Positions 52,659-60,597 of a stretch of DNA of 64,000 nt are shown piece after piece (the stretch's first letter is position 1; every line of letters begins with the position of its first letter). The notes below the pieces were generated by a model. It saw nothing but the letters and a program-made list of their open reading frames with translations, had not been told where the DNA came from and did no database searches. Made by a program: the position numbers and the translations under genes. The stretch comes from Pseudoflavonifractor sp. AF19-9AC (lineage in GTDB: Bacteria; Bacillota; Clostridia; Oscillospirales; Oscillospiraceae): the NCBI RefSeq assembly GCF_003478995.1, contig NZ_QUGI01000007.1, positions 139,347-203,346 on the forward strand. The letters are read 5' to 3'.

Positions 52659-53222
52659 TTATTTCTTCTCCAGCTTGTAGCCCAGCAGATCGGCCAGCTG
52701 CGCCACATCGTCGGGGTCCTTCCGCTGCAGATTCTTGCCCAGCTCCCAGGGCAGTACTGTGTAGAACCAGCTGTTAATGCGGTTCACATAGCAGAACCAG
52801 GACCAGAGCAGATCACGGAAGTCCTCCTTGGTCTCAATGGTGGGGTAGGACTCCACAATCTTGTCGTGGAAGTAGGCAAACTTGGGCATATTAAGCCAAG
52901 GAGCGGGGCAGTTGGGCTCCAGCACATCGCCCAACAGGTGGGCAATGGGTGCATTCAGATAATCAAACAGCTTCTTGCACACATCCAGGGAGAACATGTC
53001 GTCCCCCAGCACACAGTACATGGTGGGCTCGATGGTCCACCAGCCCATGGCCTGGGTATCCGCATTCAGGAAGAACAGGTTGCCCAGATACTGGTTGTTG
53101 GTGCCAGCGCCGCTGGGGAAAATACCCAGCTTGCTCATGGTTACCTCAGGGGGCTCCTTGAGCCAGATCTTTTCCACCTCATCGTGAATTTCACGTTTCA
53201 GAACTCTCCAATCCACTGCCAT
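52659..53222 (-). CDS. Unknown protein paired with the DUF3830-like gene
   Basis: A 187-aa Trp-rich cytosolic protein (MAVDWRVLKREIHDEVEKIW ... TQAMGWWTIEPTMYCVLGDD ... WSWFCYVNRINSWFYTVLPW). No membrane helix, signal peptide or recognised motif. It starts one codon boundary after the preceding gene's stop (53223), so the two are translated together and may form a two-subunit enzyme. I do not recognise the family. The gap to the antiporter gene (52473-52658) holds no gene. Confidence 0.7.
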   Translation of the reverse strand: MAVDWRVLKREIHDEVEKIWLKEPPEVTMSKLGIFPSGAGTNNQYLGNLFFLNADTQAMGWWTIEPTMYCVLGDDMFSLDVCKKLFDYLNAPIAHLLGDVLEPNCPAPWLNMPKFAYFHDKIVESYPTIETKEDFRDLLWSWFCYVNRINSWFYTVLPWELGKNLQRKDPDDVAQLADLLGYKLEKK

Positions 53223-53687
53223 TTATGCTTCCTCCCCTCTGCTGAAAATAACGGTTGCCAGCTCGTGATACAGATAGGTGTGATTCCAACAATCCATACC
53301 GCCGCGATGGAATTCATCCAGATATTCCGGATCCACCTTAGCCATGATGGGTCCCATATTGGGCAGGGGCTCCGTGCAGGGGCCATAGGTGAGGGCGAAA
53401 TACCAGCCGGACCAGGCAATGTCACCATTCACACAGTCGCACAGGGCAGGAACATCCGAACCGCCCAGAGGATTAGACTGGTCACCCACATATTTGGGAA
53501 CGTGATACGGAGGAATGGGTCTGCACTGCACATAGTCACCGGTAGAGAGGGTGTTATGTGCCTCACACTCCATGGGCTCCTTAATCTTTTCCCAAAATTC
53601 ATCCGCTAACTCGGGGAACTTGTCTTCCAGTACGGTAGCATAAACCGTAATACGAGCCTTGGGAAACTCAATTTTTATCTTACGCAA
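53223..53687 (-). CDS. DUF3830-like (cyclophilin-fold) protein
   Basis: A 154-aa protein (MRKIKIEFPKARITVYATVLED ... ECEAHNTLSTGDYVQCRPIPP ... WSGWYFALTYGPCTEPLPNMG). The start, a strand followed by a leucine/alanine-rich helix and a substrate-facing loop, resembles DUF3830 proteins, a cyclophilin-like fold found in catabolic operons with transporters and regulators. AGGAGGAATAGACTT precedes the ATG. The reaction is unknown. Its promoter region is shared with the divergent Lrp gene. Confidence 0.6.
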   Translation of the reverse strand: MRKIKIEFPKARITVYATVLEDKFPELADEFWEKIKEPMECEAHNTLSTGDYVQCRPIPPYHVPKYVGDQSNPLGGSDVPALCDCVNGDIAWSGWYFALTYGPCTEPLPNMGPIMAKVDPEYLDEFHRGGMDCWNHTYLYHELATVIFSRGEEA

Positions 53688-53874
53688 GTCTATTCCTCCT
53701 AACTATTTTTTCATTAATGCCTGCTTTCCAAAAGCTGCGCGCTCAGCCAGGATTTGTGGCTTATGCATAAATATTAGCAGGATATCTCCCAGCTTAGAAT
53801 AGCGTTTTCGCTAAACAAAGCCGTCAAAATGTTAAAAACTCCTAATTTTGGTGCAAAAATAGTTTGTTTTTAAA

Positions 53875-53903
53875 TTGCAATACCTCCGACATTTTAGTAT
53901 AAT
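53875..53903 (+). promoter_or_regulatory. Promoter of the Lrp-family regulator
   Basis: TTGCAA (53875-53880) and TATAAT (53898-53903) with a 17-nt spacer, 41 nt before the regulator's ATG, in the divergent intergenic region. Confidence 0.75.
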
Positions 53904-53944
53904 GACACGATAAAGTGTAACACTGCATGAAAGGAGCCTTCACT

Positions 53945-54394
53945 ATGTCCTTAGACAATCTGGACCAAAAGATTCTGATGCTTTTACAGTACAACGCACG
54001 GACAAAAATCAGTGAAATTGCTAAGGACGTACATCTAAGCGTCACCGCAGTGACCAGACGCATGGAGCGCATGGAAGACCTGGGTATTATACGCGGCTAC
54101 CGCGCCCTCATTGATCCGGAGCAGGCGGGTGTGCAGATCCACGGTTTTATCATCGGCGGTGTCTACAAAATCATGCTGAATGAATTCTATCGCTACATTT
54201 CCAGTGTCCCGGAAATTGCCCGCTGCGAAACCATCATCAGCGGAGGCAAAGAGATTCTGCTGGAGTTCTATTGCCGAGATACCAATCATCTGATGTCATT
54301 CTACAGCAGCGACATCCGGAAATATCTGGACTCTATGACTGTTTACTTGGTGAAGGGTCCTCCTGGAAAAGATAGTGTCATTGCGCTATCCTAG
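53945..54394 (+). CDS. Lrp/AsnC-family transcriptional regulator
   Basis: A 149-aa protein from ATG 53945 (AAGGAG eight nt upstream). An N-terminal helix-turn-helix (LDQKILMLLQYNARTKISEI, HLSVTAVTRRMERMEDLGII) is followed by the ligand-binding RAM domain (GVQIHGFIIGGVYKI ... ARCETIISGGKEILLEFYC). Such proteins sense amino acids or related metabolites. It is divergent from the DUF3830 unit and is probably its regulator. Confidence 0.9.
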   Translation: MSLDNLDQKILMLLQYNARTKISEIAKDVHLSVTAVTRRMERMEDLGIIRGYRALIDPEQAGVQIHGFIIGGVYKIMLNEFYRYISSVPEIARCETIISGGKEILLEFYCRDTNHLMSFYSSDIRKYLDSMTVYLVKGPPGKDSVIALS

Positions 54395-54452
54395 CCTCCA
54401 GGTATAAAAGCTCTTTTAACCCTCCTGTAGCAAGTTTCCTCTATAAACAGAA

Positions 54453-54489
54453 AAAATCCCCGGTCCGTGAATACAGACCGGGGATTTTT
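54453..54489. terminator. Bidirectional terminator after the Lrp gene
   Basis: Stem AAAATCCCCGGTC / GACCGGGGATTTT with a ten-nt loop, flanked by A- and T-runs. It serves the Lrp gene and the convergent UbiA gene. Confidence 0.9.
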
Positions 54490-54501
54490 CATTTTATTAT
54501 A

Positions 54502-55341
54502 CTATACGTACAGGAAAATCAGGGTGATAACGGCAAAGATGCACGCCAGAATAAGGAGCACCTTGTCCTGAAAGACCACCTCCACCGGGTCGCCGTCGGA
54601 GTTGCCCTCCACCACCATGCTGTACCGCAGGCAGATGCAGATGACCAAGGGCACTGTCCACATGAGGTTCCCGCCCCGATCCACGCTCCACAGGGAGTAG
54701 AAGACCACCGCCAGGGTGAGGCACATCTGCATGTTCTGGGACAGGAACTCCTTGTTGTAGTAGCGCAGCACCCGCCGGGTGGTCTCGCTGGACATGCGCA
54801 GCTCTCCCCGGCGCTTGCTCAGGCCCATGTAGAAGGCCACCGACGTCACCGTGAGATAGAGCCAGCCGGAGGTGGCGATCCCCGTCACCGCCGAGCCGAA
54901 GAGCACCCGCAGCAGAAAGCCGGAAACCAGGATGGCAATGTCCAGAATAGGGACATTCTTGAGCCCCATGCTGTACCCCAGGTTCAGAACCAGATAGGCC
55001 ATCAGGCACAGCCAGCTTTTCCAGGAGAAGGCACCCCAAACTCCAATGACGCCCAGCAGGACGGCCAGCACCATAGCTTCCACTACGGCGTGGGACACGG
55101 GCACCGCGCCGCTGGCGATGGGGCGGCGGCACTTGGTGGGGTGCTGCCGGTCCCGCTCCGCGTCCTTGATGTCGTTGATGATGTACACCATAGAGGCCAC
55201 CAGGCAGAAGGCCACAAAGGCCGCTGCCGTCTGGCCCTGCAGGTCCCGCTTAAAGAGCCGGCCGCTGAACACCAGGGGCAGCAGCACCAGAATATTCTTG
55301 ATACAGTGTTTTGGCCGCAGAAGCCGAATATAAGCCTTCAC
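54502..55341 (-). CDS. UbiA-family prenyltransferase (decaprenyl-phosphate phosphoribosyltransferase-like)
   Basis: A 279-aa membrane enzyme with about eight helices. The two Asp-rich motifs are present: INDIKDAERDRQHPTKCRRPI and GLKNVPILDIAILVSGFLLR. The first, with the HPTKCRRPIASG tail, matches the DPPR-synthase branch, which moves phosphoribose onto polyprenyl phosphate for cell-wall arabinan-type sugars. The neighbouring membrane genes resemble glycan-assembly proteins, which suits that role. Confidence 0.85.
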   Translation of the reverse strand: MKAYIRLLRPKHCIKNILVLLPLVFSGRLFKRDLQGQTAAAFVAFCLVASMVYIINDIKDAERDRQHPTKCRRPIASGAVPVSHAVVEAMVLAVLLGVIGVWGAFSWKSWLCLMAYLVLNLGYSMGLKNVPILDIAILVSGFLLRVLFGSAVTGIATSGWLYLTVTSVAFYMGLSKRRGELRMSSETTRRVLRYYNKEFLSQNMQMCLTLAVVFYSLWSVDRGGNLMWTVPLVICICLRYSMVVEGNSDGDPVEVVFQDKVLLILACIFAVITLIFLYV

Positions 55342-55345
55342 GATG

Positions 55346-56560
55346 TCACCTCGTTATAAATTGCACCAGCTGGTAATAGCCGGGGAGGTTGCACAGCACC
55401 ACCCCCGCCCCGTAGCACCAGGCAAAGCCCTCCGCCCACCGGCTGTCCCGTCCCTCCGGCGCTCTCAGGGCCAGGGCCGCCAGAAGGATCTGGGCGGGCA
55501 GGTGGTGCAGGGAGTAGAGAAAGCCCTCCTTCAGGCCGTACTGAATGGCCCCGTGGAGCAAAAGGTTGCACCCCAGCACCCCCAGAGGGGCCCACAGCAG
55601 AGGGCTCTTCCGCCCCCGGACCACGCCCCACACCAGCAGCGCCACCCAGCCAAGGGCCAGCACCACAATGGGCCAGGAAGCCGCGGGCAGGAAAGACAGA
55701 GCGTCCCCCGGGTAGTCCCCGAAGGGGCTCTCCATGGCGGTGTGGAGAACGAAAGCGGTGGAACCGAAGAAGACAAAGAAAATCCGCACCAGCAGCTCCA
55801 GGGGGCCGAAGTGGTCCCGGAAGGTCTGGGCACTGCTCAGCCCACCGGAAATGATGCTGGCAAAGAAGAAGTCTCCCACGGGCAGAAGGGCGGTGACCAC
55901 ACAGAAGCCCGCGCCCCCCAGGGCCAGCAGGCAAATCCGCCGCTTCCAGCTGCCTCGGTGGGCCAGGAACACGATGACCGCCCACAATGCCGCGTTGGTG
56001 ATGGTCACCCCCGCTGTGCAGACGCCCAGCAGTACAGTGACCGGGTCATTTTTCTCCCCGGCGTAGTAGAAGGTCATCATGAGCAGCAAGGCTGAAAGGA
56101 TGTAGGTCTCCGCCACAAAGGTATAAAAGAGGGTGGAGAAGGCCAGGGCGTACACCCCGCACAGCAGCAGAGCCCGGCGTTCCTTCAGTCCGTACTGTTT
56201 GCGGAGAATCCGCTCCAAATAAAAGCTGGACAGCAGAGACAGCACAATCTGAGAGGCCACAATCACCTGGTAGTGGCTTTTAACGCTGATAGTGCCGAAC
56301 ACCAGCTGTTCCGCCCGGGTAAAGAAGCTTCCGTAGACGATAAACAGGGGGTGCTTGATGATGCGGGCCGAGTCGTCCATGTCGGCGGAGTAGAACTCCT
56401 TGGCGCAATAGACGTCGTCCGCGGAAAAGAGCCGGTCGTTGTGGGCCTCTGTCACGTCATAGAAGGGGGTATGGCACAAGAAGGCAAAGATGGCCCCGTA
56501 CACCGCCGCCAGGCAGAGGAAAAAGGCCAGCCGCTGGTAAAAGGCTCTGCTCTTATCCAT
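55346..56560 (-). CDS. Multi-spanning membrane protein, possible GT-C-type glycosyltransferase
   Basis: A 404-aa protein from ATG 56560 (GGGAGG six nt upstream; it overlaps the upstream gene by eight nt). It has about ten helices. An extracytoplasmic loop after helix 1 has acidic residues (FYDVTEAHNDRLFSADDVY), and the helices ADIHYQ-type are lacking. GT-C glycosyltransferases using lipid-linked sugars often place an Asp pair in that first loop. Family not certain. It lies four nt before the UbiA gene in the same operon. Confidence 0.6.
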   Translation of the reverse strand: MDKSRAFYQRLAFFLCLAAVYGAIFAFLCHTPFYDVTEAHNDRLFSADDVYCAKEFYSADMDDSARIIKHPLFIVYGSFFTRAEQLVFGTISVKSHYQVIVASQIVLSLLSSFYLERILRKQYGLKERRALLLCGVYALAFSTLFYTFVAETYILSALLLMMTFYYAGEKNDPVTVLLGVCTAGVTITNAALWAVIVFLAHRGSWKRRICLLALGGAGFCVVTALLPVGDFFFASIISGGLSSAQTFRDHFGPLELLVRIFFVFFGSTAFVLHTAMESPFGDYPGDALSFLPAASWPIVVLALGWVALLVWGVVRGRKSPLLWAPLGVLGCNLLLHGAIQYGLKEGFLYSLHHLPAQILLAALALRAPEGRDSRWAEGFAWCYGAGVVLCNLPGYYQLVQFITR

Positions 56561-58058
56561 GGCCTGCCTCCCACTCCGCCTGGGGCACATAGGTGACGGT
56601 CAGGTCCCCTGGAGTCTCATAGTAGTAGCGGAACTGCACCTTGTTGGAGTCCCCGTCCCACATGTACTCTCCATGGGGGTAGGCGGGCAGGACCACCTGG
56701 GTCTCACCCTGCTCCATAGCCTGAGCCAGGATGGCATCCCGCTCCACCTCCAGAGCGTGGATAGGGGTAAAAATCCACAGGTCGTGGCCCAGCACCGCCG
56801 CCAGCAGCAGACAGGACACCGCCGCAGCCGCACCAGCCGGCACCTTTTCCAGGGGCAGAGCTTTGAGGAAGCCGCCTGCGGTGATGAGCAGGCAGACATA
56901 GGACAAATAGAGGCATCTGGGGCCGATGGGCTGGACAAAGAGCAGGGGGAAGGCCGCCACACCGGCGCTCACCAGGAAGAAAATGGCCCGGTTCCGTCCG
57001 CCCCCCTGGGGCAGCCAACGCCAGCAGGCCAGCAGCAGGGCAAAGCCCCACAGCACCACCACAAGGGCCGTGGCCCACTCCCACTGTACTGCTCCCCGGA
57101 GGAAGGCGAAGTACACGCTGCCCAGCACCAGCACACCGGCGGCCGGGATATCAAACCACTGCCGCTTCGCCCGTGCGAAGGCCGCCAGGGCCAGCAGGGT
57201 GAGGGATACATAGAGCACAGGGCAGCCGGCGATGAGGCAGCGCAGCACCTCCTCCTGGTTTGCCCGCAGGGTGGTCATCAGGCCGGCCAGGCCTCCGGTG
57301 AGTCCGGTGGCATAGCCCCCCTCGTCCTGCATCACCAGTCCGTAGGCCGGGGACAGGAACAGCAGCGCCGCCCCCGCCGCCGTACCCAGGAAAAAGGCCA
57401 GGGCAGTGGGGGACAGCCGTTTCTCCCGCAGGCCGTACCAGATCACCAGCACCAACCCCGCCCACAGGGCGTACAGAGTGTTGTTCTCCATAAAGAGCTG
57501 TCCGCCGAAGCCCAGCAGGAAGACCGCCAGGGCCCGGGGCACACTTTCCTTGATGAGGCCGCCGTCAAACACCGGACGCAGCAGCCAGAAGGCCGTCAGC
57601 ACCATGAGGACCGGGGGCACATAGTTGAAAAAGCCCGCCGCCCAGGGGTAGATCTGCCGGAACATCTCCAGGGGCAGGGCCAGCAGGGCGGCTCCGGAGA
57701 GGAGCACGCCCCAGAAGGTGCGAAAGCCCATGTGCCGGGCGGTGATGTACACGGTCCCCAGGGTGAAGCCCGCCCGCATCACTTCCCGCAGCACCTTCCG
57801 CCCTCCGGCGGAATAGGCCAGGATGTTGCCCAGAATCCGGGCGTTATAGCTCTTCCAGCCGTCCACGATGGTGCGCATCAAGTCCCCCGGACCGGCCAGC
57901 TTCCGTCCCAGCTCCTCCCGGAACCAGTCGTCCCCCATGACGGGGAACAGCCAGCACAGCCACAGCAGCAGGCAGAAGAAAAGCCCCATCCCAATCCACC
58001 ACGCGAGCCGCCGGCGGACGGGCTTGGGCGTCAATACCGATTGCAGTTTCTGTTCCAT
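56553..58058 (-). CDS. DUF6056-like polytopic membrane protein
   Basis: A 501-aa membrane protein with about 12 helices. The early loop reads FPVMGDDWFREELGRKLAG, with the GDDW acidic pair after the first helix typical of DUF6056 and GT-C-like enzymes. The C-terminal ~80 residues lie outside the membrane. It heads the three-gene unit with the protein above and the UbiA enzyme, so the three may build a cell-envelope glycan from prenyl-linked sugars. That is inference from context. Confidence 0.7.
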   Translation of the reverse strand: MEQKLQSVLTPKPVRRRLAWWIGMGLFFCLLLWLCWLFPVMGDDWFREELGRKLAGPGDLMRTIVDGWKSYNARILGNILAYSAGGRKVLREVMRAGFTLGTVYITARHMGFRTFWGVLLSGAALLALPLEMFRQIYPWAAGFFNYVPPVLMVLTAFWLLRPVFDGGLIKESVPRALAVFLLGFGGQLFMENNTLYALWAGLVLVIWYGLREKRLSPTALAFFLGTAAGAALLFLSPAYGLVMQDEGGYATGLTGGLAGLMTTLRANQEEVLRCLIAGCPVLYVSLTLLALAAFARAKRQWFDIPAAGVLVLGSVYFAFLRGAVQWEWATALVVVLWGFALLLACWRWLPQGGGRNRAIFFLVSAGVAAFPLLFVQPIGPRCLYLSYVCLLITAGGFLKALPLEKVPAGAAAAVSCLLLAAVLGHDLWIFTPIHALEVERDAILAQAMEQGETQVVLPAYPHGEYMWDGDSNKVQFRYYYETPGDLTVTYVPQAEWEAGHG

Positions 58059-58274
58059 CTCGGATGTACGCGCCCCACAGGGCGCCTCTCCCTCCGTTTT
58101 TTAAATCAACATCCAGCGGGCCGATTGAAGGCGCACCCCAACCGCCCGAGCATAAAGATACAGTTTAAAAATACCATAATCGCTGCCACATTACAATAGA
58201 TTTCGGGGAAATGGGGCGGTTTGGCCGATTCCCCTCTTTTTTCCTTCGCCCTTTTTCGTTCTCCTCAAAGAGAA

Positions 58275-58307
58275 AATATCCCGGAGCCGATCCGGCTCCG
58301 GGATATT
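58275..58307 (-). terminator. Terminator of mgtE
   Basis: Stem AATATCCCGGAGCC / GGCTCCGGGATATT with loop GATCC, followed on the minus strand by TTCTCTTTGAGG. It lies 15 nt after the mgtE stop. The rest of 58059-58322 holds no gene. Confidence 0.8.
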
Positions 58308-58322
58308 GCGTCTTCTTTGCCC

Positions 58323-59693
58323 TCAGATGCCCAGCACCCGGGTGGCAATGGAGAAATAAATGAGCAGGGACAGGGCGTCCACCACGGTGGTAATGAAGGG
58401 AGCAGCCATCACTGCCGGGTCGATGCCCACCTTTTCCGCCGCCATGGGCAGGGTGCAGCCCACGATCTTGGCACAGATTACGGTGAGCATCAGGGTGAGG
58501 CAGACCACCAGGGCCACCGGGACGGTGACCTCCGGATTATTCATCAGGGTGCGGTCCACTGCCATCATCTTCACAAAATTGGCCGCCGCCAGACACACGC
58601 CGCACAAAACCGCCACCCGAATTTCCTTCCACAGCACGGCCAGCACGTCGGAGAACTCCACCTCCCCCAGGGACAGGGCGCGGATGACCGCCACCGAGGA
58701 CTGGGAGCCGGAGTTTCCGCCCGTGCCCGACAGCATGGGGATGAAGGAGGTGAGGACGACACAGGCCGCCAGGGCCGTCTCAAACCGGGTGATGATGATG
58801 CCGGTAAAGGTGGCCGACAGCATGAGCATCATCAGCCAGGGAATGCGGGAGCGCCAGGTCTCAAAGACGCCGGTTTTCAGATAGGGCTTGTCAGAGGGGA
58901 GGATAGCCGCCATCTTCTCGAAGTCCTCGGTGGTCTCCTCCTCGATAACGTCCATAGCGTCGTCGAAGGTGATGATGCCCACCAGGCGGTTTTCCCCGTC
59001 CACCACGGGCAGGGCGCTCAGGTCGTACTTGGAGAACATCTGGGCCACGTCCTCTTTGTCCTCGTGGGTGTTCACCGAAATGACGTTGGTCTCCATGATG
59101 TCGCCGATGCGGGTCTCATAGTCGGACAGAAGCAGGGTTTTCACCGTCACCACGCCCAGCAGAATCCGGTTCTTGGTGACATAGCAGGTGTACACCGTCT
59201 CCTTGTCCAGGCCCACCTTCCGGATGCGGGCAAAGGACTCCTCCACCGTGGCGTCGGGGTGGAGGAAGACAAACTCCGTGGTCATGATGGAGCCGGCGGA
59301 GTCCTTGGGATAGTTGAGCAGCTGGTTAATCTGACTGCGGGTGGAGGCGTCGGTGTTGCGTAAAATACGGGAGACCACGTTGGCGGGCATGTCCTCAATG
59401 ATGTCCACCGTGTCGTCCAGATAGAGCTCGTCCAGCACTTCCCGCAGCTCCTTGTCGCTGAGGGCGCCGATCAGCTTTTCCTGGTCCTCGCTGTCTTCCA
59501 GGTAGGTAAATACCTCCGCCGCCATGTCCTTGGGCAGCAGTCGGAACACCAGAATCTGCTGCTCCACGTCCAGCTCATCCAAAAACTCGGCGATGTCCAC
59601 CTCGTTCATTTCCAGCAGCTGCCCTCTCAGCTGGCGGAACTGCTTGCGCTCCACCAGATCCAGCAGCATTTCCAGATCATAATTTTCGTGCAT
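58323..59693 (-). CDS. mgtE: Magnesium transporter MgtE
   Basis: A 456-aa channel from ATG 59693 (GAAGAGAAGG upstream; the upstream ATG 59750 is in the terminator region). The N-domain (about 1-115, helical MgtE_N) is followed by two CBS domains (YCVTKNRILLGVVTVKTLLL, ALPVVDGENRLVGIITFDD) and five C-terminal helices with SGTGGNSGSQ and the ion-pathway PFITTVVDALSLL. Mg2+ binding to the N/CBS part closes the channel. It is preceded by a long leader with its own terminator. Confidence 0.95.
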   Translation of the reverse strand: MHENYDLEMLLDLVERKQFRQLRGQLLEMNEVDIAEFLDELDVEQQILVFRLLPKDMAAEVFTYLEDSEDQEKLIGALSDKELREVLDELYLDDTVDIIEDMPANVVSRILRNTDASTRSQINQLLNYPKDSAGSIMTTEFVFLHPDATVEESFARIRKVGLDKETVYTCYVTKNRILLGVVTVKTLLLSDYETRIGDIMETNVISVNTHEDKEDVAQMFSKYDLSALPVVDGENRLVGIITFDDAMDVIEEETTEDFEKMAAILPSDKPYLKTGVFETWRSRIPWLMMLMLSATFTGIIITRFETALAACVVLTSFIPMLSGTGGNSGSQSSVAVIRALSLGEVEFSDVLAVLWKEIRVAVLCGVCLAAANFVKMMAVDRTLMNNPEVTVPVALVVCLTLMLTVICAKIVGCTLPMAAEKVGIDPAVMAAPFITTVVDALSLLIYFSIATRVLGI

Positions 59694-60063
59694 AACCTTC
59701 TCTTCCCCTCTCGTTGCTCCGTTTTTCAAACGTGGGGCACAAAAAACCACAGGGAAAAAGGGCCCTTTGAGCCAGACAAGGGGGCACTCTGGCCCCAGTT
59801 GCCTGCTTCAAAGCACTCTTTTTCTCCCTGTGGCTGCACACAAATCACCCGGTCAGCGGGCGGTTCTTCCCATCGGCTGGGATGTGGACCGCGGACGGCA
59901 CGCCCTTTCGGCCCAGTCCGCCCGCCGCGGTCTGTGGCAGCTTTCTCCCCGTTGTTCTTGTCTACTTCGGTCGTCCACGTCAAATCCCACTTCCTTTCCT
60001 GCCCTGCTCCGGCTGTAACGTCCCGGGCGCCGGCACGAATTCCGCGCCGGCGCCGATAGGCTT
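59694..60063 (-). promoter_or_regulatory. Long structured 5' leader of mgtE (candidate cis-regulatory RNA)
   Basis: From the predicted start near 60063 to the mgtE ATG there are about 370 nt with no convincing ORF. Strong hairpins are visible: a GC stem GGCGCCGGC/GCCGGCGCC (60026-60052), a stem GACCGCGG..CCGCGGTC in the middle (about 59886-59936) and a terminator at 59741-59833. I do not see the M-box consensus that often controls mgtE. An attenuation switch responding to Mg2+ or another signal is plausible. Confidence 0.55.
59741..59833 (-). terminator. Terminator inside the mgtE leader
   Basis: On the minus strand CCACAGGGAGAAAAAG pairs with CTTTTTCCCTGTGG around a structured loop, then TTTTTTG follows (59746-59741), 48 nt before the mgtE ATG. 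A terminator here would block mgtE unless read through. Confidence 0.8.
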
Positions 60064-60069
60064 TTTGTT

Positions 60070-60099
60070 ATTATATCATTTTATGCAAATTCCTTGCAA
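60070..60099 (-). promoter_or_regulatory. Promoter of the mgtE leader
   Basis: On the minus strand TTGCAA (60099-60094) and TATAAT (60075-60070) are 18 nt apart; transcription would begin near 60063. Confidence 0.7.
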
Positions 60100-60120
60100 G
60101 CGGCCCCGGCGGATTCCAGG

Positions 60121-60591
60121 TTATTTTTCGGTTAAATCCGCGCCCTCCAAATCCAGCAGCGCTTTTTTCAGCTCCAGTCCCCCGGCATAGCCCGTCAGGG
60201 TGCCGCCGCTGCCCACCACCCGGTGACAGGGGATGAAAATGGGGATGGGATTGCGGTGGTTGGCCATTCCCACCGCCCGGAAGCCCCGGGGGGAGTCCAC
60301 CGCCTGGGCAATCTGGGCGTAGGTGCGGGTCTGTCCGTATGGAATGGCCTCCAGGGCCTGCCACACCCGGCGCTGGAAAGGGGTTCCCCGGGGATGGAGG
60401 GGCAGGTCAAAGTCCCGCCGTTCCCCCGCCAGGTACTCCAGCAGCTCCTGTCGCCCTTGCTTCAGCAGAGGAGTCTCCCGGCTCATGAGCCGGGGTGTGG
60501 GCTGCCCGGGCAGCCAGAGGCGGGTGATGGCTCCCTCCTCCTCCCCCAGAGCGATAGGCCCCAGGGAGGTGTCAAACAGCAGAAACTCCAT
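60121..60591 (-). CDS. ogt: Methylated-DNA--protein-cysteine methyltransferase
   Basis: A 156-aa DNA-repair protein. The active site PCHRVV (Cys122) takes the alkyl group from O6-alkylguanine; the helix-turn-helix Arg lies in RAVGMANHRNP. GTPFQRRVWQALEAIPYGQTRT is the standard start of the DNA-binding domain. A suicide enzyme without Ada's regulatory half. It follows the DUF3048 gene closely and may share its transcript. Confidence 0.93.
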   Translation of the reverse strand: MEFLLFDTSLGPIALGEEEGAITRLWLPGQPTPRLMSRETPLLKQGRQELLEYLAGERRDFDLPLHPRGTPFQRRVWQALEAIPYGQTRTYAQIAQAVDSPRGFRAVGMANHRNPIPIFIPCHRVVGSGGTLTGYAGGLELKKALLDLEGADLTEK

Positions 60592-60597
60592 GGCCGC

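Noticed and set aside
59726..59983. 85-aa ORF in the mgtE leader
   Set aside because: It runs through the terminator hairpin, lacks a ribosome site and has no protein-like pattern.
59694..60063. M-box (ykoK) Mg2+ riboswitch
   Set aside because: The conserved M-box sequence blocks are not recognisable; kept only as an unclassified leader.
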